Below the pieces are notes generated by a model that was not told the origin of the DNA, did not search any database, and worked only from the letters and a program-made list of their open reading frames with translations. A stretch of 64,000 bases of DNA, from positions 36,844,011-36,908,010 of the forward strand of contig JAPTHN010000003.1 in assembly GCA_026936325.1 (NCBI GenBank). The letters are read 5' to 3'. Positions 25,647 to 38,938 of the stretch are shown here, piece after piece. Source of the stretch: Platynereis dumerilii (Eukaryota > Annelida > Polychaeta > Phyllodocida > Nereididae). Every line of letters starts with the position of its first letter. The stretch's first letter is position 1. Both the position numbers and the translations under genes were made by a program.

Positions 25647-27152
25647 ACTAGTATAACTGATATTGCCGTACGGCAATATCGGATAATCCCCCGCGGGCCC
25701 CGTTTGACCCTAGCCCCGCTTATTCTCCTGTTTCAATTCACTTCCATAATTTGTATGAACACGCCTGTCCGCTCATACTATTCAGGCTTTTTAGTGCATA
25801 AATAGAGGACATATGCCCTATCAGCCAACGCTTACAAAATCCTTTCCCTTCAATGTATATTATTACCCTGTCATGATAGGCCTAAGCCTGTGCCCTGTTG
25901 TTGATGACCGTGTTTGGGTGTGCTGCTCTTTCAATGGCGTAATGCTGCTGCTTGGGAGCAAAACCTGGCAGTGAGGCAGAATGGCCCCGACAGCAGACTA
26001 AGATGCTTCTGTGAATTATTTTTAAACTTTTTTTTCAAGGCAAAGGAAAAAAGACTGGTAAGCTTGGATTATACCACAAAATAGGGCAAAAAATAAGCAG
26101 CATGTAACTTCAGTTTTAATTGATTTGAAACATTAATGCATGAGTTATAATTGCAAATGTAAAATCATCATTGTAAAATTGAGTATTACTATGAGCTGTA
26201 TGCCCGTGCAGTTCAGCTTAGGTCATAATTTTATGCATTTTTTGGAGTTAATTTCATGAAATTTGAACGAGTAGAAGCTGAGCAATGTGCATTTCAATTT
26301 TGAAATACAAAAAATTCTGTAGGAGAAACCACTTGATGTAGTCAAATGTCCTTTTAGGACAGTATGGAGGCCTCACAAGGGTATAAGGGAAAAATTATTC
26401 ATGGACATTGATGAAGAACTTCATTGATTTTTAAGCCAAAAACTTTTCGAAAGGTGCAAAAAGTGACAACAAATTTTCAATGCTACACGCGATTCTACGT
26501 AGTGCGTCTGAGACTATCATGCTATACATCATTGGAAAGCTGACAAACAGACCTTTCTTGTGATATGTCACACTTTGTTGTAGCTCAAATAGGGACCGAG
26601 ATATGAGCAATTGAATATTGCGTTTTTAGACGTCCGTAGCACCAAGACCGTTTGTGCGAGCGGTCCGTAACTTTGTGAAGTTTGTACACTGGGGTACATC
26701 TGTAAGTGTACTCATTTTCAGCTTTTTACAAGCATTCCTTCCCTGTTTTCCAGAAAAATTTAAGAAAATTTTCATGACATCCAATTTTGAAAAATTCATA
26801 TCTCTGAAAATATTCTTGAAATTTCCATGAGACGCCTTTCAGACCTGAAGACTTAGTCAAGGTATCTTACAAAAAATCAGCAAAGGCCAATTTCCTTTTG
26901 TTCTCCTGGAAACGCTGCCAGAAATTTATTTTTTATTTTCTAAATAACGCGTCAGTATCATGAAATTTCATCAAGAAATTTCAGACGAAGTAGCACGCAA
27001 CGGAGTCACATATTGTGTTTGAGGTTTCAGGATGTTATCTCCAATAGTTTTGTAATAATCACAGTTTTCCTGAGCTGAATAATAATAAGAATAATAATAA
27101 TAGTAAAACGAACAATATCAATATAATCCCCCGCAAGCGGCGGGGGATTATA
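25647..27152 (-). repeat. Array unit 10 (head type B), triplet I
   Basis: The core is like units 4 and 7. One hairpin module with loop AAGCG at the end. Confidence 0.9.
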
Positions 27153-28663
27153 ACTAGTATAACTGATATTGCCGTACGGCAATATCGGATAATCCCCCGC
27201 GGGCCCCGTATGACCCGGGCCCTGCATACTCTTCTCTGCCAATTCATGTCCATTATTTTTGTGTATTAGCCGGGCCCGCTTTGTAGGGAATGAAGTTCTA
27301 TTCCAAGAGTGTGCATAACATCATCACTGTAGTGCCTGTATGCCTTAATGAGTTTAATGCACAAATACAGGATGTAAAACCCAATGAGGAAACCCTTACG
27401 CGTGATGCCCTCTGAATGATAAATGTATATCATTCCAATGTAAATGTTACACTCTACATGGTTTTGTTGACATTAGATACGCACTTGACAGTACTGAGCG
27501 GCTAGCTGCGATTGTTGAAGAAGGTCAGCTGTTGGGATAGGTGGCAGTGAGACAGAATATAACCGACTGCTGACTAAGATGCATCTGTGAAGGATTTTTG
27601 TACTTTATTTTACCAGCAAAGTATTGGAGATAGGAGGATGTCCTTATATCACAAAATAGGCCAAAAAATTAGCAACATGTAGATTTAGTTTTAAGTGATT
27701 TGAGATAATAATTCACAAGTTATAATTGAATATATAAAACCTTTTATGTAAAATAGGCTATGAGGAATAGGTAAATGCCCTTAGAGGACAGTGAAGTCCA
27801 TAATTTTACGCATCTTTTGGTATTAATTTCATGAAATTTGAATGGGTAGAAGCAGAGCAATGTGCATTTCAATTTTGAATTTCAAAAAATTCTCTTGGAA
27901 AAACGATTTGATGCAGGCAAATTTCCTTTGAGGACAGTATGGAGGCCTAACAAGGGAATAAGGAAAAAAATATTCATCAACATTCACAAAGAACTTCATT
28001 GATTTTTCAGCCTAAAACGTTTCGAGGGGCGCAAAAAGTGACAACAAATTTTCAATGTCTGACGCGATTCTACGCCGCGCGTCTGAGACTATAATGCTAT
28101 ACACCATTGGAAAGCTGACAAACAGACCTTTCTTGTGATATGTAATACTTTGTTGTAGCTCAATTAGGGACCGAGATATGTGCACTTGAAAATTGAATTT
28201 TTGGACGTCCGTAGCGCCGAGACCGTTTGTGCGAGGGATCCGTAACTTTGTGAAGTTGGTACACTAGGGTAGGTCTGTAAGTGTACCTACTTTCAGCTTT
28301 CTACGAGCATTCCTTCCCTGTTTTTCAAAAAAATTTCAGTCAATTTTCGGGATGTCCAATTTTCAAAAAATCATATCTTGAAATGTATTCATGAAATCTC
28401 CACAGGACGCCTTTCTGCACTGGAGACTTAGTCAAGGTATCTTAGAAAAAATCAACAGGTCTCAGTTATGCTTAGGTTCTCAGAAACCTGCGCCGGAATT
28501 TTTTTTTATATTTTCCTCATAACTCAGAAGTGTCATGAAATTTGATCATGAAATTTCGTTCAAAGCAGCGCGCACCGGAGTTGCATATTACCCTTGGCTT
28601 ATGAAGCGGTTTCTTTAATAGTTTTGAAGTAATCGCAGTTTTCCTGTGAGAATAATAATAATA
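27153..28663 (-). repeat. Array unit 11 (head type C, variant), triplet I
   Basis: The head reads GTATGACCCGGGCCCTGC. The nearest relative is unit 16, with which it shares AACGATTTGATGCAGGCAAA and a tail starting GTTTTCCTGTGAG. No hairpin module. Confidence 0.9.
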
Positions 28664-30334
28664 ACTAGTATACTAAATTGCACAGCAATTTAAAGGAAGA
28701 ACTTCCCTTCCCTTCCTATCCCTTCCCTTCCTTCCAATCCCTTCCCTGCCGTGCTATTCGAGTTCCTTGCATTCCTTTCCTTTCCACTGCTTAATAGTGT
28801 GTTTAGGTTGTCCATGAGCGGAACTGCTGCTATGACCTTGCATGCAATAGTCCATGGAACTGCACAAACAGGCATACATACTCATATGTCGCCTGGCATG
28901 GAGCCAGGCCTTTTGTGGGCGATGGTACCACCCTGAAAGCAATACTTTGATGAAACCCTAACCCTAATGATTTGTTACGGACAAACCATAAGAGCTAGGA
29001 AGATGTGCTTACATACACACAGAGGGCAAGCAGTCAGCAACATGTCAAATTAGTTTTAAGTGATTTTCAGTAGTATTTCACAAGTTATAATTTAATCATA
29101 AATTTAATGGGAGGCAGTTGTGGTTATTTGCAAACAATAGGGCAACAAATTAGCAACATATCATATCATTTTGAAGTGATTTGAAACATTATTGGAAGAG
29201 TTTAAATAGGAAAGAAAAATTCATGGTAGGGAGATGTGCTTACATGGAAAAATAGAGCAAAAAATTAGGAATATGTCAAATTAGTTTTAATTGATTTTAA
29301 TGAATACTTAACGAGTTATAATTGAATATGTAAAATTGCTAATGTAAAATTGGCTATTAGTGAGAGGTATATGCCCTTGGAGGTCATAAAAGGGCATAAT
29401 TTTACGCATTTTTGGTGTTAATTTCATGAAATTTGAATGAGTAGAAGCTGAGCAATGTACACTTGAATTTTGAAATGAAAAAAATTCTCAAGGAAAAAAT
29501 ATTTGAAGTAGAACAATGTCCTTTAGAGGGAATATGCAGGCCCACAATGGGTACCCCACAAAAAATATACATGAACATCCATGAAGAACTTCATGGTTTT
29601 TTTGGGCAAAATAGGTTTTGACAGGGCAAAAAATGACATAAAATTTTCAATGTCCACCGCGATTCTAAACCGGACGTTTTAGAGGATATTGCTACATACC
29701 ACTGGAAAGCTGACATTCTGAGCTTTCCAAAAGTGTCCCTGGTTTGTTTCTAGGACCAATATTAAGGGAGATATGGCCGCTCAAATGTTCGACTTTTGAG
29801 GCCCTGTGGCACCAAAAGTATTGGACCTGGGATGCCATACTTTTGCATAGACACTATACCCTGGTAGTACTAACAATTCCTGTAAGGACATAAAAATCTG
29901 ACATTCCAATCATGGTTTTTCATGACATCACCCCTCGAAATTCCGGTTTGCTCGAATTTTGAACTTTTTTTTCTCCATAACTATTCATCCTATTACCACT
30001 AGGCTCCTTTCCGCACTGCATATTCCATTACAGATAAACATGAAAAAATGTCATGTAATTCTGACTGAAAGTTTTCCCAAAACCGGAATCGGAAATTTTT
30101 GGTCAAGATTGCCTGTAATTCCTATGTCAAACGGAATTCCGATGCGTAATTCCCAGCACAGAAGGAATTTTACACTGTCAAATTAGTGTTTTCCTTTTTA
30201 TGTGGAAATAGTAATTTGGTCAGAAGTTATTTAACATTTAAGGAATGACCAAAATGTGGCGGAAGAAGAATAATAATAATAAGAATAATAAAGACGTACA
30301 ATATCAATAAGAACTTCCCTACGGGAAGTTCTTA
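28664..30334 (-). repeat. Array unit 12 (head type D, divergent)
   Basis: The ACTAGTATA junction is kept, but the palindrome is AAATTGC-ACA-GCAATTT and the next block is GGAAGAACTTCCC. The tail hairpin is AAGAACTTCCC-TAC-GGGAAGTTCTT, so head and tail again share the arm. The body is diverged: the core stem is lost (GTCCACCGCGATTCTAAACC), though GGAAAGCTGACA remains. Contains CCCTAACCCTAATG at about 28957. It sits between normal units. Confidence 0.85.
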
Positions 30335-31671
30335 ACTAGTATAACTGATATTGCCGTACGGCAATATCGGATAATCCCCCGCGGGCCCCGTATGACCCCA
30401 GGCCTGCATACTCTTGTCTTTCAATTCATGTCCATTAGTTCTGTGTTTTTCTCCAGGCGCGCTTGTTAGGGGATGAACTTGTGTTGCAAGAGTGCACATA
30501 ACATCATTACTGTAGTCCCTGCCTGCCCTAAGAGGTTTACTGCACAAATACAGGATATAAAACTTTATATCCAACCCTTACGCATCATGCCCTTGCAATG
30601 TACGTTGTATATGATCCACATGTGATTAATAGATTCTGCATGTTTTTGTTGACGCTAGTGCAGCTGCTTTGACAGTACAGTAAGGTTAGCTGTTGCAAAA
30701 GGTGGCAGTGAGACAGGACTGCAGACTAGATGCATCTGTTAAGAGTTTGATTTCAATTTTAAAAGTAAAAAATTTCTCTAGCCAAAGCTATTGAATGTAG
30801 CCAAATTTCCTTTGGGTACAGTATGGAGACGCAAGCTGGGCATCCCACAAAAATTATTCATGGACATCCATAAAGAACTTCATTGAGTTTTAAGCCTAAA
30901 ACATTTTTGTAGGCACAAAAAGTGACAACAAATTTTCAATGTCCGACGCGATTCTACGCCGCGCGTCTGAGACTATAATGCTATACATCATTGGAAAGCT
31001 GACAAACAGACCTTTCTTGTGATATGTCAAACATTGCTGTAGGTCAAATAGGAACCGAGATATGAGCACTTGAAAATCGGGTTTTTGGACGTCCGTAGCG
31101 CCGAGACCGATTGCGCGAGCGGTCCGTAACTTTGTGAAGTTGGTACACTAGGGTACATCTGTAAGTGTACCCATTTTCAGCTTTCTACGAGCATTCTTTC
31201 CCTGTTTTCCAGAAAAATGTTAGAAAATTTTCATGACATTCAATTTTCAAAAATTCATATCTCTGAAGCTATTCATGAAATTTCCATGAGACGCCTTTCC
31301 GCACTGGAAACTTTGTCAAGGTATCTTACAAAAAATCAACAGGTCTCAGTTATGCTTAGGACCTGAGAAACCTGCGCCGGAAATTTTTATTTTATTTTGC
31401 TCATAACTCATAAGTGTCATGAAATTTGATCATGAAATTTCGTAAGTAGTAGCGCGCAACGGAGTCGTTTATTACCCTTGACTTGTAAACCAGTATCTGT
31501 AATAGTTTTGAAGTAATCACAGTTTTCCTGAGCTGAATAATAAGAATAATAATAGTAAAACGAACAATATCAATATAATCCCCCGCAAGCGGCGGGGGAT
31601 TATAATAATAATAAAAGGTAATCGAAGAATATCAATATAATCCCCCGCCGCTGCGCGAGCGGGGGATTATA
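30335..31671 (-). repeat. Array unit 13 (head type C)
   Basis: Shortened between head and core: about 250 bp present in unit 2 are missing near 30750. Two hairpin modules at the end, loops AAGCG and CGCTGCGCGA. Confidence 0.9.
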
Positions 31672-32999
31672 ACTAGTATAACTGATATTGCCGTACGGCA
31701 ATATCGGATAATCCCCCGCGCCCCCCCTGTCTCCCCTGCCCTGCATACTCCCTCTTTCCAGGTCATGTCCTTCATGATGAATTCTTAAAACCATGTATGA
31801 GTGTAGTAATCTTGTTTGTGCATATGCCTATCAAAAGTCGAGGCAGCCAGACACACCTGTTATGGTCAAGCATACCACCCTGCAAGCAATGCATATTGAG
31901 TAAACACTAACCCTAACCCTAATGGCCTGTTGCAGGCAAGCCATAAGAGTTGCATGGTTGTGTCTACATGGAAAAATTGGGCACAAAATTAGCAACATGT
32001 CGTTTGAGTTTTAACTGATTTGAAATATGCACTTAGTAGCTATAATTGAATATATGAAATCATACATGTAAAATAGGTTATTAGAATGAGGTCCATGCCC
32101 TTAGAGAACAGATAAGGCCATAATTTTACACATCTTTTAGTGTTAATTTCATAAGATTTGGATAGTTAGAAGCTGAGCAATCTAAAGTTGAAATTTGAAT
32201 TTAAAAAAATTCTCTAGGAAAAACCATTTGATGTAGGCAAATTTCCTTTGAGGACAGTATGTAGGCCTAACAAAGGTATATAGAAAAAAATATTCACGAG
32301 CATCCAAGAAGAACTTCATAGATTTTTTAGCCAAAAATGTTTTGAAAGGCGCAAAAAGTGACATGAAATTTTCAATGTCTGACGCGATTCTACGCCGCGC
32401 GTCTGACACCATCATGCTATACACCATTGGAAAGCTGACAACCAGACCTTTCTTGTGATATGTCAAACTTTGTTGTAGCTTAAATAGGGACCGAGATATG
32501 GCCACTTGAAAATTGCATTTTTGGACGTCCGTAGCGCCAAGACCGTTGGTCCGAGCGGTCCGTAACTTTGTAATGTTGGTACACTGTGGTACATCTGTAT
32601 GTCCACCCATTTTCAGCTCTCTAAGAGCATTCCTTCCCTGTTTTTCAACAAAATTTTGGTCAGTTTTCAGGATATCAAATTTTCAAAAAATCATATCTTG
32701 AAATGTGTTCATGAAATCTCCACAAGACGCCTTTCTGCACCGGAGACTTTGTCAAGGCATCTTACAAAAAATCAACAGGTCTCAGTTATGCTTAGGTTCT
32801 CAGAAACCTGCGCCGGAAATTTTTTTTATATTTTCCTCATAACTCATAAGCATCATGAAATTTGATCATGAAATTTCGTATGAAGTAGCGCGCAATAGAG
32901 TCGCATATTACCCTTGACTTGTAAAACAGGATCTTTAATAGTTTTGTAGTAATCACAGTTTTCCTGAGTGCAATAATAATAATAATAATAATAATAATA
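31672..32999 (-). repeat. Array unit 14 (head type A), first member of triplet II
   Basis: Twin of unit 9. The minus-strand ORF of 142 residues is again open (32182-32610). The telomere-like motif at about 31904 has one changed base. (AAT)n tail of nine or so repeats, no hairpin. Confidence 0.9.
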
Positions 33000-34471
33000 A
33001 CTAGTATAACTGATATTGCCGTACGGCAATATCGGATAATCCCCCGCGGGCCCCGTTTGACCCTAGCCCCGCTTATTCTCCTGTTTCAATTCACTTCAAT
33101 AATTTGTATGAATACGCCTGTCCGCTCATACTATTAAGGTTTTTAAGTGCATAAATAGAGGACATATGCCCTATCAGCCAACGCTTACAAAATCCTTTCC
33201 CTTCAATGTATATTATAACCCTGTCATGATAGGCCTAAGCCTGTGCCCTGTTGTTGATAACCGTGTTTGAGTATGCTGCTCTTTTTGCATGGGGTAATGC
33301 TGCTGCTTGGGAGCAAAACCTGGCAGTGAGGCAGAATGGCCCCGACAGCAGACTAAGATGCATCTGTGAATTATTTTTTAACTTTTTTTTCAAGGCAAAG
33401 GAAAAAATACTGGTAAGCTAGGATTATACCACAAAATAGGGCAAAAAATAAGCAGCATGTAACTTCAGTTTTAATTGATTCGGAACATTAATGCATGAGT
33501 TATAATTGTAAATGTAAAATCATCATTGTAAAATTGAGTATTACTATGAGCTGTATGCCCGTGCAGTTCAGCGTAGGTCATAATTTTATGCATTTTTTGG
33601 AGTTAATTTCATGAAATTTGAACGAGTAGAAGCTGAGCTATCTGCATTTCAATTTTGAAATACAAAGAATTCTGTAGGAGAAACCACTTGATGTAGTCAA
33701 ATGTCCTTTTAGGACAGTATGGAGGCCCCACAAGGGTATTAGGGAAAAAATATTCATGGACATTGATGAAGAACTTCATTGGATTTTAAGCCAAAAACTT
33801 TTCGAAAGGTGCAAAAAGTGACAACAAATTTTCAATGTCTGACGCGATTCTACGCCGCGCGTCTGACACTATCATGCTATACATCATTGGAAAGCTGAGA
33901 AACAGACCTTTCTTGTGATATGTAACACTTTGTTGTAGCTTAAATAGGGACCGAGATATGGCCACTTGAAAATTGACTTTTTGGACGTCCGTAGCGCCCA
34001 GACCGTTTGTGCGAGGGGTCCGTAACTTTGTGAAGTTGGTACACTAGGGTAGGTCTGTAAGTGTACCCACTTTCAGCTTTCTACGAGCATTCCTTCCCTA
34101 TTTTTCAAAAAAATTTCAGTCAATTTTCGGGATGTCAAATTTTCAAAAAATCATATCTTGAAATGTGTTCATGAAATCTCCACGAGACGCCTTTCTGCAC
34201 TGGAGACTTTGTCAAGGTATCTCACAAAAAATCAACAGGTCTCAGTTATGCTTAGGTTCTCAGAAACCTGCGCCGGAAATTTTTTTTGTATTTTCCTCAT
34301 AACTCATAAGTGTCATGAAATTTGATCATGAAATTTTGTGAGTAATAGCACGCACGGGAGTTGCATATCATCCTTCACTTGTAAACCAATATCTCTAATA
34401 GTTTTGTAGTAATCGCAGTTTTCCTGAGCTGAATAAGAATAATAAGAATAATAAGAATAATAATAATAATA
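33000..34471 (-). repeat. Array unit 15 (head type B), triplet II
   Basis: Head type as unit 10 but core as unit 3, so the triplets are not simple copies throughout. AAT/AAG tail without a hairpin. Confidence 0.9.
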
Positions 34472-35969
34472 ACTAGTATAACTGATATTGCCGTACGGCA
34501 ATATCGGATAATCCCCCGCGGGCCCCGTATGACCCGAGCCCTGCATACTCTTCTCTGCCAATTCATGTCCATTATTTTTCCGTATTACCCTGGCCCGCTT
34601 TGTAGGGAATAAAGTTCCATTGCAAGAGTGTGGATAATATCATTACTGTAGTGCCAGTATGCCTTAATGAGTTTAATGCACAAATACAGGATATAAAACC
34701 CAATGAGTAAACCCTTACGCGCATGATGCCCTTCAATGAGCAATGTATATCATTCCAATGTGATTATTACACTCTACACGTTTTTATTCACGTTAGTTAC
34801 GCTGCATTGACAGTCCAGAGCGGTTAGCTGCGATTGTTGAAGAAGGTCAGCTGTTGGGAAAGGTGGCAGTGAGACAATATAACTGACTGCTGACTAACAT
34901 GCATCTGTGAACCATTTGTGTACTTTATTTTACCAGGAAAGTATTGGAGATAGGAGGATGTCCTTATATGACAAAATAGGCAAAAAAATTAGCAACATGT
35001 ACATTCAGTTTTAAGTGATTTGAAATAATAATTCACAAGTTATAATTGAATATATAAAATCATTTATGTTAAATTGGCTATGAGGAATAGGTAAATGCCC
35101 TTGGAGGACAGTGAAGGCCATAATTTTACGCATCTTTTGGTATTAATTTCATGAAATTTGAATGGGTAGAAGCTGAGCAATGTGCATTTCAATTTTGAAT
35201 TTCAAAAAATTCTCTTGGAAAAACGATTTGATGCAGGCAAATATCCTTTGAGGACAGTATGGAGGCCTAACCAGGGACTAATTAAAAAAATATTCATCAA
35301 CATTCACAAAGAACTTCATTGATTTTTCAGCCTAAAACGTTTCAAGGGGCGCAAAAAGTGACAAAAAATTTTCAATGTCTGACGCGATTCTACGTCGCGC
35401 GTCTGAGACTATAATGCTATACACCATTGGAAAGCTGACAAACAGACCTTTCTTGTGATATGTAATACTTTGTTGTAGCTCAATTAGGGACCGAGATATG
35501 AGCACTTGAAAATTGCATTTTTGGACGTCCGTAGCGCCGAGACCGTTTGTGCGAGGGATCTGTAACTTTGTGAAGTTGGTACACTAGGGTAGGTCTGTAA
35601 GTGTACCCACTTTCAGCTTTCTACGAGCATTCCTTCCCTGTTTTTCAAAAAAATTTCAGTCAATTTTCGGGATGTCCAATTTTCAAAAAATCATATCTTG
35701 AAATGTATTCATGAAATCTCCACAGGACGCCTTTCTGCACTGGAGACTTAGTCAAGGTATCTTAGAAAAAATCAACAGGTCTCAGTTTAGCTTAGGTTCT
35801 CAGAAACCTGCGCCGGAATTTTTTTTTATATTTTCCTCATAACTCAGAAGTGTCATGAAATTTGATCATGAAATTTCGTTCAAAGTTGCGCGCAACTGAG
35901 TTGCATATTACCCTTGACTTATGAAGCGGTTTCTTTAATAGTTTTGAAGTAATCGCAGTTTTCCTGTGA

Positions 35970-36004
<35 letters not shown>

Positions 36005-36176
36005 GGTAATCGAAGAATATCAATATAATCCCCCGCCGCTGCGCGAGCGGGGGATTATAATAATAAAACGAACAATATCAATATAATCCCCCGCAAGCGG
36101 CGGGGGATTATAATAAAAGGTAATCGAAGAATATCAATATAATCCCCCGCCGCTGCGCGAGCGGGGGATTATAATA
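34472..36176 (-). repeat. Array unit 16 (head type C, variant), triplet II
   Basis: Twin of unit 11 in head and core. The tail (about 35972-36176) has three hairpin modules, absent from unit 11. Confidence 0.9.
35972..36176. repeat. Triple hairpin module of unit 16
   Basis: (AAT)n followed by three modules with the CGCTGCGCGA, AAGCG and CGCTGCGCGA loops. The arms are unchanged. Confidence 0.9.
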
Positions 36177-37475
36177 ACTAGTATAACTGATATTGCCGTA
36201 CGGCAATATCGGATAATCCCCCGCGCCCCCCCTGTCTCCCTTGCCCTGCTTACTCCCTTCAACCAGTTAATGGCCTTCATGACGAATTCTTGAAGAGGCT
36301 CATATATATTGAAATCAGACATCGCTTGGCATGGAGACCTGTGTGTGGTGCCCAGCGGTACCACCCTCAAAGCAATACATTTGCAGTGAATGGCAGGTGA
36401 AACCCTAACCCTAATGGGTTATTGTAGACAAACCATGCAAGTTATGGAGCTGTGCTTACATGGAAAAATAGAGCAAAAAATTAGGAACATGTCTAATCAG
36501 TTTTAATTGATTTTGATAAATAATGAATGAGTTATAATTGAATATATAAAATGTTATATGTAAAATTGGTTAAAGGTAAGAGGAAGATATCCCTGTAGCT
36601 TGATAGAGGGCCTAATTTAACACATTTTTTGGTGTTAATTTCATGAGATTTGAACGATTATAACCAGAGCAATTTACGTTTCAATTTTGAAATTAGAAAA
36701 ATTCTCTAGGAAAAAGTATTTGATGTAGGCAAATTTCCTTTTGGCACAATATGGAGGCCCAACCTGGGTAGCCCGCATAAATTATTGATGAACATCCATT
36801 AAGTTCTTCATACACTTTTTGAGGAAAAACGTTTTGATAGGCCCAAAAAATGACAAAAAATTTTCAATGTCTGACGCGATTCTACGCCGCGCGTCTGACA
36901 CTATTATGCTATACATCATTGGAAAGCTGACAAACAGACCTTTCTTGTGATATGTCAAACTTTGTTGTAGCTTAAATAGGGACCGAGATATGGCCACTTG
37001 AAAATTGCATTTTTGGACGTCCGTAGCGCCAAGACCGTTGGTCCGAGCGGTCCGTTACTTTGTGAAGTTGGTACACTGTGGTACATCTGTATGTTCACCC
37101 ATTTTCAGCTCTCTAAGAGCATTCCTTCCCTGTTTTTCAACAAAATTTTGGTCAGTTTTTGGGATATCCAATTTTCAAAAAATCATATCTTGAAATGTGT
37201 TCATGAAATCTCCACGAGACGCCTTTCTGCACTGGAGACTTTGTCAAGGCATCTTACAAAAAATCAACAGGTCTCAGTTATGCTTAGGTTCTGAGAAACC
37301 TGCGCCGGAAATTTGTTTTATATTTTCCTCATAACTCATAAGCATCATGAAATTTGATCATGAAATTTCGTATGAAGCAGCGCGCAATGGAGTCGCATAT
37401 TACCTTTGACTTGTAAAACAGGATCTTTAATAGTTTTGAAGTAATCGCAGTTTTCCTGTGAGAATAATAATAATA
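36177..37475 (-). repeat. Array unit 17 (head type A, most diverged)
   Basis: C-rich head but a different mid-part, with GTGAAACCCTAACCCTAATG at about 36399. The second half matches units 9 and 14. No hairpin module. Confidence 0.9.
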
Positions 37476-38904
37476 ACTAGTATAACTGATATTGCCGTAC
37501 GGCAATATCGGATAATCCCCCGCGGGCCCCGTATTACCCCCAGGCCTGCATACGCTTCTTTTGAAATTCATGTCCACTATTTTTGTGTATGTCCCGTGGC
37601 CTGGTTTTTGGGGGATGAACTTCGATTCCAAGAGGGCAAATCACATCATTACAATAGTCCCTGCCTGCCCTAATAAGTCTATTGCACTAATACACAATAT
37701 AAAAGCCTATGTGAAACGCTTATATGCATCATACCCTTTCAATGTACAATGTATATTATTCGCTAGTTCAGCTGCTTTGACAGTACAGTAAGGTTAGGTC
37801 TTGTAAAAGGTGGCACTGAGACAGGATGGCCCCGACAGCAGACCACATGCATCTGTTAAAAGTTTGAAATTTTTTTTTTTCGAGATAGGTGGATGTGTTT
37901 ATACCACAAAATAGGCCAAAAAATTAGCAACATGATTTATGAGTTGTAACTGATTTGAAGCAGTAAGTCATGAGTTATGATTGAATATGTAAAATGATCT
38001 ATGTAAAATCGGGTGTTTGTGTGAGGTGAATGCCCTTACGCAAGTCAAAAGCCTGTATTTTTACGCATCTTTTGGTGTTAATTTCATGAAATTTGAATAA
38101 GTAGAAGCTGAGCAATTTACGTTTCAATTTTGAAATTAAAAAAATTCTCTAGGAAAAAGTATTTGATGTAGGCAAATTTCCTTTTGCCACAATATGGAGG
38201 CCCAACCTGGGTAGCCCACATAAATTATTGATGAACATCCATGAAGTACTTCATAGATTTTTTAGCCTAAAACACTTTTGTGAGTGCAAAAAGTGACATA
38301 AAATTTTCAATGTCTGACGCGATTCTACGCCGTGCGGCTGAGACTATAATGCTATACATCATTGGAAAGCTGAGAAACAGACCTTTCTTGTGATATGTGA
38401 AACTAGTCTGTAGCTGCCATAGGGACCGAGATATGGCCACTTGAAGTTTGAGTTTTTGTGCGTCCGTAGCGCAGAGACCGTTTGTCCGAGCAGTCCGTAA
38501 CTTTGTGAAGTTTGTACACTGGGTTAGGTCTGTATGTTCACCCATTTTCAGCTCTCTAAGTGCATTCCTTCCCTGTTTTTAGAAAAAATTTTGGTCAGTT
38601 TTCGGGATGTCTATTTTTCAAAAAATCATATCTTGAAATGTATTCATGAAATCTCCACAGGACGCCTTTCTGCACTGGAGACTTTGTCAAGGTATCTTAC
38701 AAAAAATCAACAGGTCTCAGTTATGCTTAGGTTCTCAGAAACCTGCGCCGGAAATTTTTTTTATATTTTCCTCATAACTCATAAGTATCATGAAATTTTA
38801 TCAAGAAATTTCGTGTGAAGTAGTGCGCAATGGAGTCACATATTGTGTTTGAGGTTTCAGGATGTTATCTCTAATAGTTTTGCAGTAATCACAGTTTTCC
38901 TGAG

Positions 38905-38938
<34 letters not shown>

